DNA of 64,000 nucleotides, taken from assembly GCF_001279005.1 (NCBI RefSeq), contig NZ_LGCN01000001.1:62001-126000 (forward strand), read 5' to 3'. Numbering within the stretch: position 1 is the first letter of the stretch; every line of letters starts with the position of its first letter. The DNA comes from Streptomyces caelestis. GTDB lineage: Bacteria; Actinomycetota; Actinomycetes; Streptomycetales; Streptomycetaceae. The notes beneath the pieces are model-generated. The model saw nothing but the letters and a program-made list of their open reading frames with translations. It had not been told where the DNA came from and searched no databases. Shown here piece after piece: positions 41,344 through 50,101 of this stretch. The translations under genes and the position numbers were made by a program.

Positions 41344-42930
41344 ATGCCCCGTGATCTTGTCCTGGTCGTCGTCCCGCCGAACTCCAACACCGTCATCACC
41401 GGCCGGCTGCTGACCGTCACCCGCCCCGAGGAGCACTCCGACTGGTCGGACTTCCTGTGCCTGGGCGCACTGTCCCTCGTCTCCTCGCTGGCGACGAACC
41501 CCGCCCTGGAGCCGGTCTACATCGACGGCACGATCACGCCGCTGGACGACATCCTGGAGTGCATCACCGCCCACGCCGACCGGATCCTGGCGGTCTGCCT
41601 GGGCATGCTGACCGCGAACTACGAGGCCGGCGTCCTGATCGCCCGGCACGCCAAGGACACCGACGCCCGAATCACCACCGTGGCGGGCAACGACCACTTC
41701 AGCTCCCTGCCCACGGTGTGCATGAACGCGTCCCCCAGCCTGGACTACGGCTTCGTCGGCAACGAGGTCGTGGGGCCCTTCACCGACCTGATCGGCGCCC
41801 TGCGGGCTGAGGCGCCGATCGACCCGCCGGCGTTCCCGGGTCTGGTGTACCGCGCCGACGGCCTCGTCCACACCACCCCTACGCGGGCCGAGCCGGTGTT
41901 CTCCGGCTACGACTACACCCTGGTGGACCGGGTCTTCCCCCAGACGCCGCTGTACACCAGGCAGTTCGGCCACCGGATCGCCCCGCGCATCCACGAACTG
42001 CTCGGACGAACCGTCACGGCCGGCATGCCGGTCGACATCGGCCGCGGCTGCGTGAAGTTCGCCGCCGACGACGCCTGCTCCTTCTGCTCGATCCACCCCG
42101 GGCAGCTGTGGCGCAACCAGCTCACCCCTGCCCAGGCGTGGGCCGCCATCGAGGCCGCCTGGAACGCCGGCTACGACTACCACTACCTGACCGCCGACGA
42201 ACTGCCCCTGACGTTCGCCCAACTGCTGACCGGCATGGCCGCGGACACCCCCGCCTGGTGGTCCGCCCTCAGCGAGAACGAGCGGCCCCTCCTGGTCGGG
42301 TACGGCCGCGCCGACGGAATCGCCGACCCCCGCAAGACCGCGCTGCTCACCTCCCTCGGAGTGCGCCAGATCATGATCGGAATGGACGCCGGCGCCGCGA
42401 CATCCCTCGCCGCGATGAACAAGCCGGTCGGCGGCCGCCGCCGCAACGTCCTCGCGGAGGCCGAGAAGCTGTACGAACTCAACTCGCAGGCGATCACGGT
42501 CGCCCGCGACCACGGCATGCTGATCCGCGCCGGCTTCGTCGTCGGCCACATCGGCATGACCCGGGCCCTGCTGACCGAGAACCTCGAGCGGATCCTGGCC
42601 CTGATCACCGAAGGCGGCAAGCACGGCGTGTTCTCGGCGATCGACGCGGAGGTGCTCTCCCCGCAGCCCGGCGCCCGCGACTACACCTACCTCACCACCC
42701 CCGACGCCGCCCGGCAGGCTGCCGCGAAGCTCGGCCTCACGGTCGCCGACGACGCCACCCTCGCTGCGGTCTCGGCCCGCTGGGCACACCAAGACGTGGT
42801 GATGCCGGAGGACGCGATGCGGGACTACACCCTCGCGCTGATGCCCGAGATCACCTTCGACGACCTCGCCCAGGCCCGTGCCACGATCCGCTCCCACGCC
42901 AAGGCGTGCGGCGTGGTCATCGGCGAATGA
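41344..42930 (+). CDS. cobalamin-binding radical SAM enzyme
   Basis: A 528-residue enzyme. Residues ~1-150 form a B12-binding-like Rossmann domain (VPPNSNT; a Val/Leu-rich beta pattern, and GNDHFSSLP near 120). Residues ~210-420 form a radical SAM barrel. The cluster ligands appear as GCVKFAADDACSFCS (~238-252), that is C-x8-C-x2-C, wider than the classical C-x3-C-x2-C. Later motifs include TADELPL, MIGMDAG (~345) and FVVGHIGM (~400). Members usually do methylations or rearrangements at unactivated carbon. ATG at 41344 follows AGAGAGCAGACC. It is probably a backbone-tailoring step of the peptide. Exact reaction unknown. Confidence 0.85.
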   Translation: MPRDLVLVVVPPNSNTVITGRLLTVTRPEEHSDWSDFLCLGALSLVSSLATNPALEPVYIDGTITPLDDILECITAHADRILAVCLGMLTANYEAGVLIARHAKDTDARITTVAGNDHFSSLPTVCMNASPSLDYGFVGNEVVGPFTDLIGALRAEAPIDPPAFPGLVYRADGLVHTTPTRAEPVFSGYDYTLVDRVFPQTPLYTRQFGHRIAPRIHELLGRTVTAGMPVDIGRGCVKFAADDACSFCSIHPGQLWRNQLTPAQAWAAIEAAWNAGYDYHYLTADELPLTFAQLLTGMAADTPAWWSALSENERPLLVGYGRADGIADPRKTALLTSLGVRQIMIGMDAGAATSLAAMNKPVGGRRRNVLAEAEKLYELNSQAITVARDHGMLIRAGFVVGHIGMTRALLTENLERILALITEGGKHGVFSAIDAEVLSPQPGARDYTYLTTPDAARQAAAKLGLTVADDATLAAVSARWAHQDVVMPEDAMRDYTLALMPEITFDDLAQARATIRSHAKACGVVIGE

Positions 42931-42961
42931 ACCCGACCGCCCCCGCCGGGAAGGAGACGTC

Positions 42962-43672
42962 GTGCACCTGACCCCCGCCGAGCAGGGCCGGCTGCTGCTG
43001 TACACGGCCACCCTGCTGGCCCGCGAGCGCCACCAGCGTGGCGTGAAGCTCAACGTGCCCGAGGCGACCGCGCTCATCGCCCACGCCGCGTGCGAGGCCG
43101 CCCGGGACGGCGGCCGGCTCGAGGACGCGGTCGCCGCCGGGCGCGCGGCCCTCACCGCCGCGGACGTGCTGCCCGAGGTGCCGGGCATCCTCACCGAGAT
43201 CCAGGTCGAGGCCGTCTTCCCCGACGGCTCCAAGCTCATCGTCATCACCCACCCCCTCGGGCCGCCCGCCAACCCGGCCCATGCCCCCGGCGCCGTCCTT
43301 CCCGCCGACCATCCGCCGCCCGAGCTGGCCGACATCATGCGGATCGAGGTCACCAACACCGCAGGGGTGCCGGTCACCGTCACCTCGCACTTCCACTTCT
43401 TCGAGGCCAACCGCGCCCTGGCCTTCGACCGCCGCGCCGCCTACGGCCGCCACCTCGCCCTGCCCGTCGGCACCAGCACCCGCTTCGAACCCGGCACCAC
43501 CCAGCAGGTCGCGCTGACCCCGATCGGCGGCGCCCGAATCGTCATCGGCTTCGCCGGTCTGGTGGACGGCCCGCTGGACGCCCCCGGCGCCCGCGAGACC
43601 GCGCTCACCCGCGCCCACGTCGCCGGCTACCTCGACACCGGCCCCACCACCGACCAGGAAGGCGACCTGTGA
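42962..43672 (+). CDS. ureAB-like: urease-like gamma-beta fusion subunit
   Basis: A 236-residue fusion of urease gamma (~1-100: LTPAEQGRLLLYTATLLARE, LNVPEATALI) and beta (~125-225: VTVTSHFHFFEANRALAFD, STRFEPGTTQQVAL). GTG start with GAAGGAGACGTC upstream. Such fusions occur in actinobacteria. It overlaps the alpha subunit gene by 4 bases, so subunits would be made together. Genes for nickel insertion (ureD/E/F/G) are absent from the window. Presence in an NRPS operon suggests an amidohydrolase or decarbamoylase role on a pathway intermediate rather than urea use. That is inference. Confidence 0.9.
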   Translation: MHLTPAEQGRLLLYTATLLARERHQRGVKLNVPEATALIAHAACEAARDGGRLEDAVAAGRAALTAADVLPEVPGILTEIQVEAVFPDGSKLIVITHPLGPPANPAHAPGAVLPADHPPPELADIMRIEVTNTAGVPVTVTSHFHFFEANRALAFDRRAAYGRHLALPVGTSTRFEPGTTQQVALTPIGGARIVIGFAGLVDGPLDAPGARETALTRAHVAGYLDTGPTTDQEGDL

Positions 43673-45342
43673 GCAGCCACCTCACCTACGCGCAGCAGCA
43701 CGGCCCCACCACCGGCGACCGCGTCCACCTGGCCGACACCGGCCTGACCCTGCGCGTCGAAGCCGACGCCCAACGCTCGGGCGACGAGTTCCTGACCGGC
43801 TACGCCAAGACCGGCCGCGACGGCATCCACTACCAGGCCCGCCTCACCGACCGGACCTGCGATCTGATCGTCAGCAACGTCCTGCTCGTCGACCCCGTCC
43901 TCGGCATCCGCAAGGCCTCGATCGGCATCAAGGACGGACGCATCGCCGCCGTCGGCCGCGCCGGCAACCCCGACACCCTGGAGGGCGTCGACGTCCTCGC
44001 GGGCACCGGCACCACCGTCATCCCCGGCGAAGGCCTCATCGCCACCCCCGGCATCGTCGACACCCACGTCCACCTCTGCTCCCCAGGCATCATGCGCGCC
44101 GCCCTCGCCTCCGGGGTCACCACAATCGTCTCCCAGAACTTCGGCCCGACCTGGGGCTGCGGCATCACCAGCCCCGCCGAACTGCGCCACGCCCTGCGCG
44201 CCTTCGACGCCTTCCCCGTCAACATCGCCCTGCTGGCCCGCGGCTCCTCCTCCCACCCGGACCCGCTGCTACGCGCCCTGGAGCAGGGCGGCGCCTCCGG
44301 GTTCAAAGTCCACGAGGACATGGGCGCCCACGCCCGCGCCCTGGACACCGCCCTGACCGTCGCCGACGACCACGACGTCCAGGTCGCGCTGCACAGCGAC
44401 ACCCTCAACGAGGCCATGTTCGTCCAGGACACCCTCGCGGTCATCGGCGGCCGCACCCTGCACGCCTTCCACGTCGAGGGCTGCGGCGGCGGCCACGCCC
44501 CGAACGTCCTGCATCTGGCCGGCCTGGCGAACATCATCGGGTCCTCCACCAACCCGAGCCTGCCCTACACCCGCGACACCGCCGCCGAGCACCTGAACAT
44601 GATCGCCACCGTCCACCGGCTCGACCCGGACGACCCCGACTGCCGGCGGATGGCCCACGACCGGATCCGCACCAGCACGCTCGGCGCCGAGGACGTCCTC
44701 CATGACCTCGGGGTCATCCCCATCACCTCCTCCGACTCCCAGGCCATGGGCCGCATCGGAGAGACCGTCCGCCGCACCTTCGCCATCGCCGCCAAGATGC
44801 GCGCCCTAGACCCCGAACCGCGCGGCGACGACAACGAACGCGTCCTGCGCTACATCGCCAAGCTCACCATCAACCCGGCCATCGCCCACGGCATGGCCCA
44901 CGAGGTCGGCGCGCTCACCCCCGGCCGCCTCGCGGACATCGTGCTGTGGAACCCCGCCTACTTCGGTGCCAAGCCGCAACTCGTCCTCAAGGCCGGCTAC
45001 CCCGCCTGGGGCGCCACCGGCGACCCCAACGCCTCCACCGAGACGAGCCAGCCCCTCGTCCTCGGGCCGCAGGTCGGCGCGTACGGCGCGACCGCAGCCG
45101 ACCTGTCTGTCGCCTTCGTCAGCCGGTCCGCGCACGACAGCGGCACCGACACCCTGCCGACCCAGCGCCGCCGGGTCGCCGTCCGCGACACCCGCACGAT
45201 CGGCCTGGCCGACATGAACCGCAACGACCGACTCAGTGACGTCCGCGTCCACCCGGACACCGGACGGGTCACCCTCGACGGCAATCCCATCAACTCCCCG
45301 CCCGCCCAGGCCACCGCCCTCAGCCAGCTCTACTTCCTGTAA
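43669..45342 (+). CDS. ureC-like: urease-like alpha subunit with altered flap
   Basis: A 557-residue amidohydrolase. All nickel-site residues are present: THVH (~132), GFKVHED (carbamylated Lys and next His, ~212), VALHSD, HAFHVEG (~265) and SSDSQAMGR (Asp, ~358). The mobile flap, normally VCHHL, reads TVHRL (~314): Cys is replaced by Val and the second His by Arg, while the catalytic His stays. So metal binding and acid catalysis can survive but substrate preference has probably changed. Some Streptomyces carry a second, accessory-gene-free urease pair of this kind, with unknown role. Coupled to the gamma-beta gene by a GTGA overlap. Confidence 0.9.
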   Translation: MSSHLTYAQQHGPTTGDRVHLADTGLTLRVEADAQRSGDEFLTGYAKTGRDGIHYQARLTDRTCDLIVSNVLLVDPVLGIRKASIGIKDGRIAAVGRAGNPDTLEGVDVLAGTGTTVIPGEGLIATPGIVDTHVHLCSPGIMRAALASGVTTIVSQNFGPTWGCGITSPAELRHALRAFDAFPVNIALLARGSSSHPDPLLRALEQGGASGFKVHEDMGAHARALDTALTVADDHDVQVALHSDTLNEAMFVQDTLAVIGGRTLHAFHVEGCGGGHAPNVLHLAGLANIIGSSTNPSLPYTRDTAAEHLNMIATVHRLDPDDPDCRRMAHDRIRTSTLGAEDVLHDLGVIPITSSDSQAMGRIGETVRRTFAIAAKMRALDPEPRGDDNERVLRYIAKLTINPAIAHGMAHEVGALTPGRLADIVLWNPAYFGAKPQLVLKAGYPAWGATGDPNASTETSQPLVLGPQVGAYGATAADLSVAFVSRSAHDSGTDTLPTQRRRVAVRDTRTIGLADMNRNDRLSDVRVHPDTGRVTLDGNPINSPPAQATALSQLYFL

Positions 45343-45373
45343 CCCAGGCCCGAGACATCCCAGGAGCGCCCGC

Positions 45374-46198
45374 ATGTCCCTCACCAGCCCAGCCCGCGAC
45401 CTCCTCGACCGCAGCCACGCGACGATCCCCCTGCCCGCCGAAGACGCCGAGGTCCTCGCGGACCTGCGCACCCACGCAGCGCGGTTCTTCACCCAGGACG
45501 AGGAGACCAAGCTCCGGCACGGCAGCAGCGACTTCAACTTCGGCTACCGGCCCTACGGGCGCCAGTACTCCGTCAGCCCCGAACGGCCCGACATGAACAG
45601 CTCGTTCACCTACTGGGCGAACGACCCGGCCAAGGTCCCCGGGCACGAGGCCGACACCGTCGCACCGTTCCTCAAGGCCATGGCCAGGTACTGGCGGGTC
45701 GCCGCCCACGCTGCCGACCAGGTGCTGGCCGGCCTGGCGGCCCACTACGGCTACCACGACGACCTGCAATTCCGCACCTCGTCCTACCTGGAGATCAACT
45801 GGTACCTCCGCGAACCCGAGCGAGACCTCCTTCAGGACCGCCACGAGGACGGCCACCTGTTCACCCTCGCCACCTCCGACGGCCCCGGACTGGAGATCGA
45901 GACCGACGGAGAGATGAAGCAGGCGACCGTCGGAGACGGCCGCCTGCTCGTCATGCCCGGCAGCGTGCTCACCGCGATGACCGCCGGCCACATCCCGCCG
46001 CTCTACCACCAGGTCCGCAACCACCAGCTGCAGCGGCGCATCACCACACTCTTCCTGGTCAACCCCAGGCTGGACCGGAACATCGCCCCCTACGCCACGG
46101 CAGGGGGCGAAGCCGTGGACGTCGCGGCACTGGCACGGACCAGCGGCTCGATGTTCGGGCTGCCCCCGGCACCGGTCCTGGCCCCGCCCACCGTCTGA
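45374..46198 (+). CDS. 2-oxoglutarate/Fe(II)-type oxygenase
   Basis: A 274-residue enzyme with the isopenicillin N synthase-like double-stranded helix. YLEINWYLRE is followed by RHEDGHLFTL (~154-164, His-x-Asp iron ligands) and LYHQVRNHQLQRRITTLFLV (~212-232, distal His and the Arg for 2-oxoglutarate). Last gene of the synthetase operon, 31 bases after the alpha subunit. Likely hydroxylates or desaturates the peptide or an amino acid building block such as Asn. It converges with the minus-strand kinase-like gene with only 17 bases between, and I see no terminator. Confidence 0.82.
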   Translation: MSLTSPARDLLDRSHATIPLPAEDAEVLADLRTHAARFFTQDEETKLRHGSSDFNFGYRPYGRQYSVSPERPDMNSSFTYWANDPAKVPGHEADTVAPFLKAMARYWRVAAHAADQVLAGLAAHYGYHDDLQFRTSSYLEINWYLREPERDLLQDRHEDGHLFTLATSDGPGLEIETDGEMKQATVGDGRLLVMPGSVLTAMTAGHIPPLYHQVRNHQLQRRITTLFLVNPRLDRNIAPYATAGGEAVDVAALARTSGSMFGLPPAPVLAPPTV

Positions 46199-46215
46199 AG
46201 CGCGACAGGGCCGGC

Positions 46216-46953
46216 TCAGGCCAGGGCGTCCTCGAACACCGACCGGTTCGATGCGGTGAAAGCGAACTCGCGGCGGCTCCACTCGATCCGGGAGGCCAGC
46301 ACTTCGGGCTCGGCGGGCGCGGTGTCGGGAGAGGCCATCAGCTCCGCCCAGAACCGGGCGTTGCGCGCCTGCCGCTCGAGGATGGCGTCGACCACCGCAC
46401 CGCGTTCCGGGCCCTGGAGGCCGTAGGCGTCGGCGAGGATCTTCACCTGCTCCGCCTGCCGCTCCACCGGGACGGTGCACTTGGACGCGATGCACCACGT
46501 CCACGCGGCATAGCCGAGGTCTTCCAGGGGTGAGCCGGGCGCCGCGGTGTCGAAATCGATCCACGCGGTGGGCAGCCCATCGACGAAAACGGCATTGTTC
46601 GGGGCGGCATCGTGATGACACACCACGGGCGAGCGGCCGGCCAGCTCGCTACCACGAGTGGCGTCGTGCATGGCCCTCAGCAGCGCTCCGGCCGCCGCCA
46701 CCTGACCGTCCTCCCACACCTGGAAACGCGCCGGAACCTCACCGGGGAGAAAACTCAGAATGTCCATCCCGTCGGCCTGTCCGAGATATTTCGGAGCGCC
46801 GTCGAATCCTTGCTGTTCGAAAACCTTCAGAAGGGTGGCGACGAATTCCGAGGAATCCGATACCGGCCTGCGCACGGAATCATCGACCTTAACGACGCCG
46901 TCGGTCATCCTTCCGCCGGAAAGCGGGACCGCACCACCAGGCGCATCAGTCAT
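46216..46953 (-). CDS. aminoglycoside-phosphotransferase-like protein
   Basis: A 245-residue kinase-fold protein. The catalytic loop SPVVCHHDAAPNNAVFVDG (~110-128) and AWIDFDTAAPGSPLEDLG (~133-150) are present. The N-lobe is short and the ATP-binding part (residues 1-55) is poorly conserved, so activity is not assured. The 5' end has visibly lower GC than the rest. ATG 46953 has GGGAG upstream. A second in-frame ATG 15 codons on is possible. Related small APH-like proteins are common in Streptomyces and have diverse or unknown substrates. Could protect against an aminoglycoside- or peptide-type compound. Confidence 0.75.
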   Translation of the reverse strand: MTDAPGGAVPLSGGRMTDGVVKVDDSVRRPVSDSSEFVATLLKVFEQQGFDGAPKYLGQADGMDILSFLPGEVPARFQVWEDGQVAAAGALLRAMHDATRGSELAGRSPVVCHHDAAPNNAVFVDGLPTAWIDFDTAAPGSPLEDLGYAAWTWCIASKCTVPVERQAEQVKILADAYGLQGPERGAVVDAILERQARNARFWAELMASPDTAPAEPEVLASRIEWSRREFAFTASNRSVFEDALA

Positions 46954-47328
46954 TTAAGCCGCTCCCATACCTAGATCCCGAATCGGCCCATGGGTCTACA
47001 AGCAGCACATATCTACGCTAGGACACCAGGGCTCGCCTTGCGACCCAAGCGATGTTATACGAGCCACGCTGCGCAACGGTCCCGGGGTGCCCAACTCGCC
47101 TTGTCGCGTGTAGAGTCCGGCATTCTCAAGATCGAATTCAATGCATCCGGCGTCGCAATTGATCAAAGCGCACCAGTGTGGCCTGCGGCGATGCTCAGAG
47201 CGGATGTGGGCGAGACGGCGTTCACGCCGTGGGCCGCGTAGCGAACGTCACCCGAACGGATGACGAGGCGTCGACGCGCGGCTGCGCCCGCGATCCGGTG
47301 GATCGCGGGCGCAGCCGCGCGGGCCTGG
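46954..47328. other. gene-free stretch with promoter and terminator functions
   Basis: No supported gene in this 375-base stretch. It is AT-richer than its surroundings (46960-47200), as expected for the promoter of the kinase-like gene on the minus strand. Its right end is the strong hairpin of the phosphatase transcript. Confidence 0.5.
47275..47321 (-). terminator. perfect 22-bp hairpin terminator
   Basis: Arms 47275-47296 and 47300-47321 are exact reverse complements, with a 3-base loop GGT. It lies 7 bases past the phosphatase stop codon on the minus strand. Such U-poor but very stable hairpins are typical Streptomyces terminators. Confidence 0.85.
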
Positions 47329-48102
47329 TTAGGCGAGCAGGTTGGAGCGGAGGGCGTCCAGGTCGGCCTCCGTGATCCCGTGGGGTGCCAGGTAGGCGGG
47401 GATGGAGCCGAACCCGGTCAGAATCGTGTCCATCGCCGAGGCCAGCAGGGCCTCGCTGACCGGGTGCGAGTAGCGGGTGACCCCCGCCTCGTCCAGGAAG
47501 GACGTCGGTCCAGCCGTCAGCTCCAGCTCGACGTTGGACCGCACATAGTCCCCGACGACCTGGTCCCACGGGGCCCCCAGTAGCGACTGGACCACGGCCA
47601 CCGCGAAACCTGTGCGGTCCTTGCCCACGGCGCACTGCACGACCGCCGGCAGCGCGGTCGGCTCGGCCAGCCGCTTGACCAGCGCCGCGATCGCCGCAGC
47701 CCCGTAGGTGGCCATGAAGGGGTACAGGGCGGCCGGGTCCACGGGCCACGGCTTGCCGTCGAAGCCCGTGAAGTCGGTGAAGCCCATCGCCTTCAGGGCA
47801 TCCAAATCAGGCAACGCCGGAATCGGAACCCATTCGATGTCGAGCCCGTGCGTCTGCCCGGGCCAGACGTCGCTTTCGACACCGCTGCGCAAGTCGATCA
47901 CCGTGCGAACGCCCAGTTCTCTTAGGCGCCCGGCCCCAACGTCGGTCAGCCGGTTCAGAGAACCGGATCGGTAGAGAATTCCAGAACGCATAGGGGAAAT
48001 GCATGCATCCCGGAAGTTGCGCACGTTCGGTACGTCCGGCAGGTGGTTCCGTGCCGTACGGAGGTGACTGGCCGACCTTGTTCCACTGTCAGGCTTTGCC
48101 AT
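47329..48102 (-). CDS. tyrosine/lipid phosphatase family protein
   Basis: A 257-residue phosphatase of the Y_phosphatase3 type. VPNVRNFRDA (~25-34) is the family's N-terminal signature, TVIDLRSGVE (~70) the general-acid region, and QCAVGKDRTGF (~155-165) the C-x5-R active loop. The ATG at 48102 is chosen because the in-frame extension to 48396 looks like the remnant of another gene. The Shine-Dalgarno sequence is weak. Followed by a perfect hairpin, so it ends its own transcript. Substrate (phosphotyrosine, phosphoinositide or small molecule) cannot be told. Confidence 0.85.
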   Translation of the reverse strand: MAKPDSGTRSASHLRTARNHLPDVPNVRNFRDACISPMRSGILYRSGSLNRLTDVGAGRLRELGVRTVIDLRSGVESDVWPGQTHGLDIEWVPIPALPDLDALKAMGFTDFTGFDGKPWPVDPAALYPFMATYGAAAIAALVKRLAEPTALPAVVQCAVGKDRTGFAVAVVQSLLGAPWDQVVGDYVRSNVELELTAGPTSFLDEAGVTRYSHPVSEALLASAMDTILTGFGSIPAYLAPHGITEADLDALRSNLLA

Positions 48103-48285
48103 GGGAAAAGAGTAGGGCCCACGCGGCCTTTTCGTTCCTCTATTGCAGGAAAATAACTCAATTACTTGCTGTGGCTGAAAGACGTCGTCCGCGTCCCGGA
48201 TGAGGGTTGGATGCGGTCGGCTGATCGGCACAGTCAGCGCCTGGTGTACGTGATCTCTGATGATTGGCCGGGCGGCTCGCTTCGG

Positions 48286-48366
48286 CGTGTAGTCGGCCAG
48301 CGGTTTGCCGCAGCCGGCGACGGGAACAGCCGCCACTCGCGACTCGGCCATCAGGACAATCCGACC
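48286..48366 (-). pseudogene. possible N-terminal remnant of a D-Ala-D-Ala dipeptidase
   Basis: In frame with and upstream of the phosphatase lies GRIVLMAESRVAAVPVAGCG followed by KPLADY. It resembles, from memory, the conserved N-terminus of actinobacterial M15 D-Ala-D-Ala dipeptidases (IVLMSDPRVAA-type, then CGEPLVD). No Zn-binding part follows. The surrounding stretch 48103-48446 holds no intact gene. Short match, so tentative. Confidence 0.35.
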
Positions 48367-48446
48367 GATGGTGTTCGAGAGGTTCGCTCTCGACACGGCT
48401 CTTCAAGACTGTCAGCTGGCTCAGTTCCAGGTGCCGCAACCCCGTC

Positions 48447-48923
48447 TCAGTCGGGTGCCGGGGCAGGGGCGAGGGTGATGTGCATCCACGGCACGGCGTG
48501 CTCACGGAAGGAGTGGCCCAGTGGTTCGATGCCGTTCTGGTCGGCAAGGCTGAACCCGGTGACCATGACCATGTCGGAGTCATCGGCGATGGACACGAGC
48601 TGCGATCCACAGTCGGGGCAGAAGCCTCGTCGTAGGGTCGGGTAGGTCGCATACCACTTAGGCTCACCCCCGGGGCCGGTCCAGATCAGAGAGTCCAGAG
48701 GGAAGCCCACCCACAGCACCGCGGGCCCGCCGGAGATCCGCGTCTCATGGACACATGAACACAAATGCGGATCATCTGGGACGCCGGTGACCTGGTAGGA
48801 GATCCGGCCGCACTGGCAGTGTCCCGTTCGAACCGGCGGTGGAGCATCCATTGCGGCTCTCGTGACCGGCAGGGATCGAGCGGCCACAGGGGGCGTGCCC
48901 AAGGCAGGTGATGTGTTGTTCAT
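48447..48923 (-). CDS. GFA-family (CENP-V/GFA domain) protein
   Basis: A 158-residue zinc-binding protein of the glutathione-dependent formaldehyde-activating (GFA) family. GHCQCGRISYQV (~34), HLCSCVHETR (~53) and RGFCPDCGSQLV (~98) provide the Cys ligands. Members bind zinc and thiol adducts. For most the substrate is unknown. The ATG at 48923 skips an upstream in-frame stretch that overlaps the neighbouring Nudix gene. It is the last gene of the long minus-strand operon, 31 bases after the Nudix gene. Confidence 0.85.
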   Translation of the reverse strand: MNNTSPALGTPPVAARSLPVTRAAMDAPPPVRTGHCQCGRISYQVTGVPDDPHLCSCVHETRISGGPAVLWVGFPLDSLIWTGPGGEPKWYATYPTLRRGFCPDCGSQLVSIADDSDMVMVTGFSLADQNGIEPLGHSFREHAVPWMHITLAPAPAPD

Positions 48924-48954
48924 ACGAGTCCTTGCTTCGAGATGGGCCGGGGGT

Positions 48955-50058
48955 CTACGAGGTGGTGAGGTCGGTGGCGTCCGGCAGTTCGGTGAGGGGC
49001 TGCCGCGCGGCACGGGGGATCCCGAGCCGCGCTCGGGCCTGGTGGACGGCGGCGAGCTGGTCGGCTGCCGGGAGTCCCCAGTCGAAGAGCTCCGAGGCTT
49101 GCTCGGGTGTGGCTAGGACCCGGATGTGGGTGCGTCCGGTGGCCGGGTCGACGGAGGGCGGGCCGAGGCGGGTGAGGGGCGCGGCGTAGCGGAGGCGGGC
49201 GTACGGCTTGTCGGGGTCGCAGAGGTGGCCGAGGAGTAGGGAGGCGCCGAACTCGGCTGCGGCTTCCTCGCGTACCTCCCGGCGCAGTGTGGCGAGAGGT
49301 TCGCCGCGGTCCGGGAGTTCGGGGGCGCCGCCCGGCAGAAGGGCCGCGCCGGTGTCCGGTTCCAGAAGCACCAGGACGCGGCCGTCGGGTCCGAGGAGCC
49401 AGCCCCAGACCTGGACCACCGAGAGCTGCTCCGGGGCGGGGCCGATGTAGAAGGGCAGGTGGTGCCGGGCGCGGGCGGTGCGAAGGGCGCCGGCCCGGTC
49501 CAGGACGGTGGGGGCGATCGGGAGGCCGTTCTCCAGCAGGGAGGGCCCGGCGGCGTTGATGCGGGCGCGCAGGGCGGACAGGGCCCGGCGGGCGTCGCCG
49601 GGGGCCATCAGGTCCGGTAGCCGGGCGGGTTCGACGAACTCGATGGACGTGATCTCTCGGTCGGGCAGCCGGATGGCGGCGATCTGCTCATTGTCCCAGG
49701 TCCCGCCGTCGTAGACGTGCAGGATCTCGCCGGGAAAGCGCATGCTGGCAGGCGCGTCGAGGCTGTCGGCGCTGACCCAGTCCACCGCGAGCCCTCGGTC
49801 GACGGTCGTAGTGACGCCGAGTTCCTCGCGCACTTCCCGCCCGGCGCCCTGCGCGGGGGGCTCGTTCTCGTCGACGCCGCCGCCCGGCAGGAGGCAGGTC
49901 GTGCGGTAGTCGACGTGCTGCACCAGGATGCGGCCGCGTTCGTCTGTGATCAGCACGGACGTTCCCACCCATAGGGCGGCCGCGGCGCGTAAGGCGCCGT
50001 ACTCCTCGTCGGTCATCGTCGTGCTGGGCGGCGTGTCAGGGGAGGGCGTGACGGTCAT
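48955..50058 (-). CDS. double Nudix hydrolase
   Basis: A 367-residue protein of two Nudix domains in tandem. First: GGGVDENEPPAQGAGREVRE then ELG (~60-82), full G-x5-E-x7-R-E-x2-E-E box. Second: PGGAPELPDRGEP with RREVREEAAAE (~245-275), similar but spaced differently. Nudix enzymes hydrolyse nucleoside diphosphates linked to other groups. Between the domains is a helical linker. ATG 50058 lies 43 bases after the deacetylase stop. One of four Nudix genes in this operon. Confidence 0.85.
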   Translation of the reverse strand: MTVTPSPDTPPSTTMTDEEYGALRAAAALWVGTSVLITDERGRILVQHVDYRTTCLLPGGGVDENEPPAQGAGREVREELGVTTTVDRGLAVDWVSADSLDAPASMRFPGEILHVYDGGTWDNEQIAAIRLPDREITSIEFVEPARLPDLMAPGDARRALSALRARINAAGPSLLENGLPIAPTVLDRAGALRTARARHHLPFYIGPAPEQLSVVQVWGWLLGPDGRVLVLLEPDTGAALLPGGAPELPDRGEPLATLRREVREEAAAEFGASLLLGHLCDPDKPYARLRYAAPLTRLGPPSVDPATGRTHIRVLATPEQASELFDWGLPAADQLAAVHQARARLGIPRAARQPLTELPDATDLTTS

Positions 50059-50101
50059 CTCGTCTCCGATCGTGCGGGGGGACCGCGTGGACGGCGGTCG
50101 G

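Noticed and set aside
43669..45342. Ordinary urea-degrading urease operon
   Set aside because: No accessory genes in the window, altered flap residues, and location inside a coupled NRPS operon argue against a plain housekeeping role.
48166..48645. 159-codon plus-strand frame
   Set aside because: Poor codon bias and antisense to the GFA gene in its second half.
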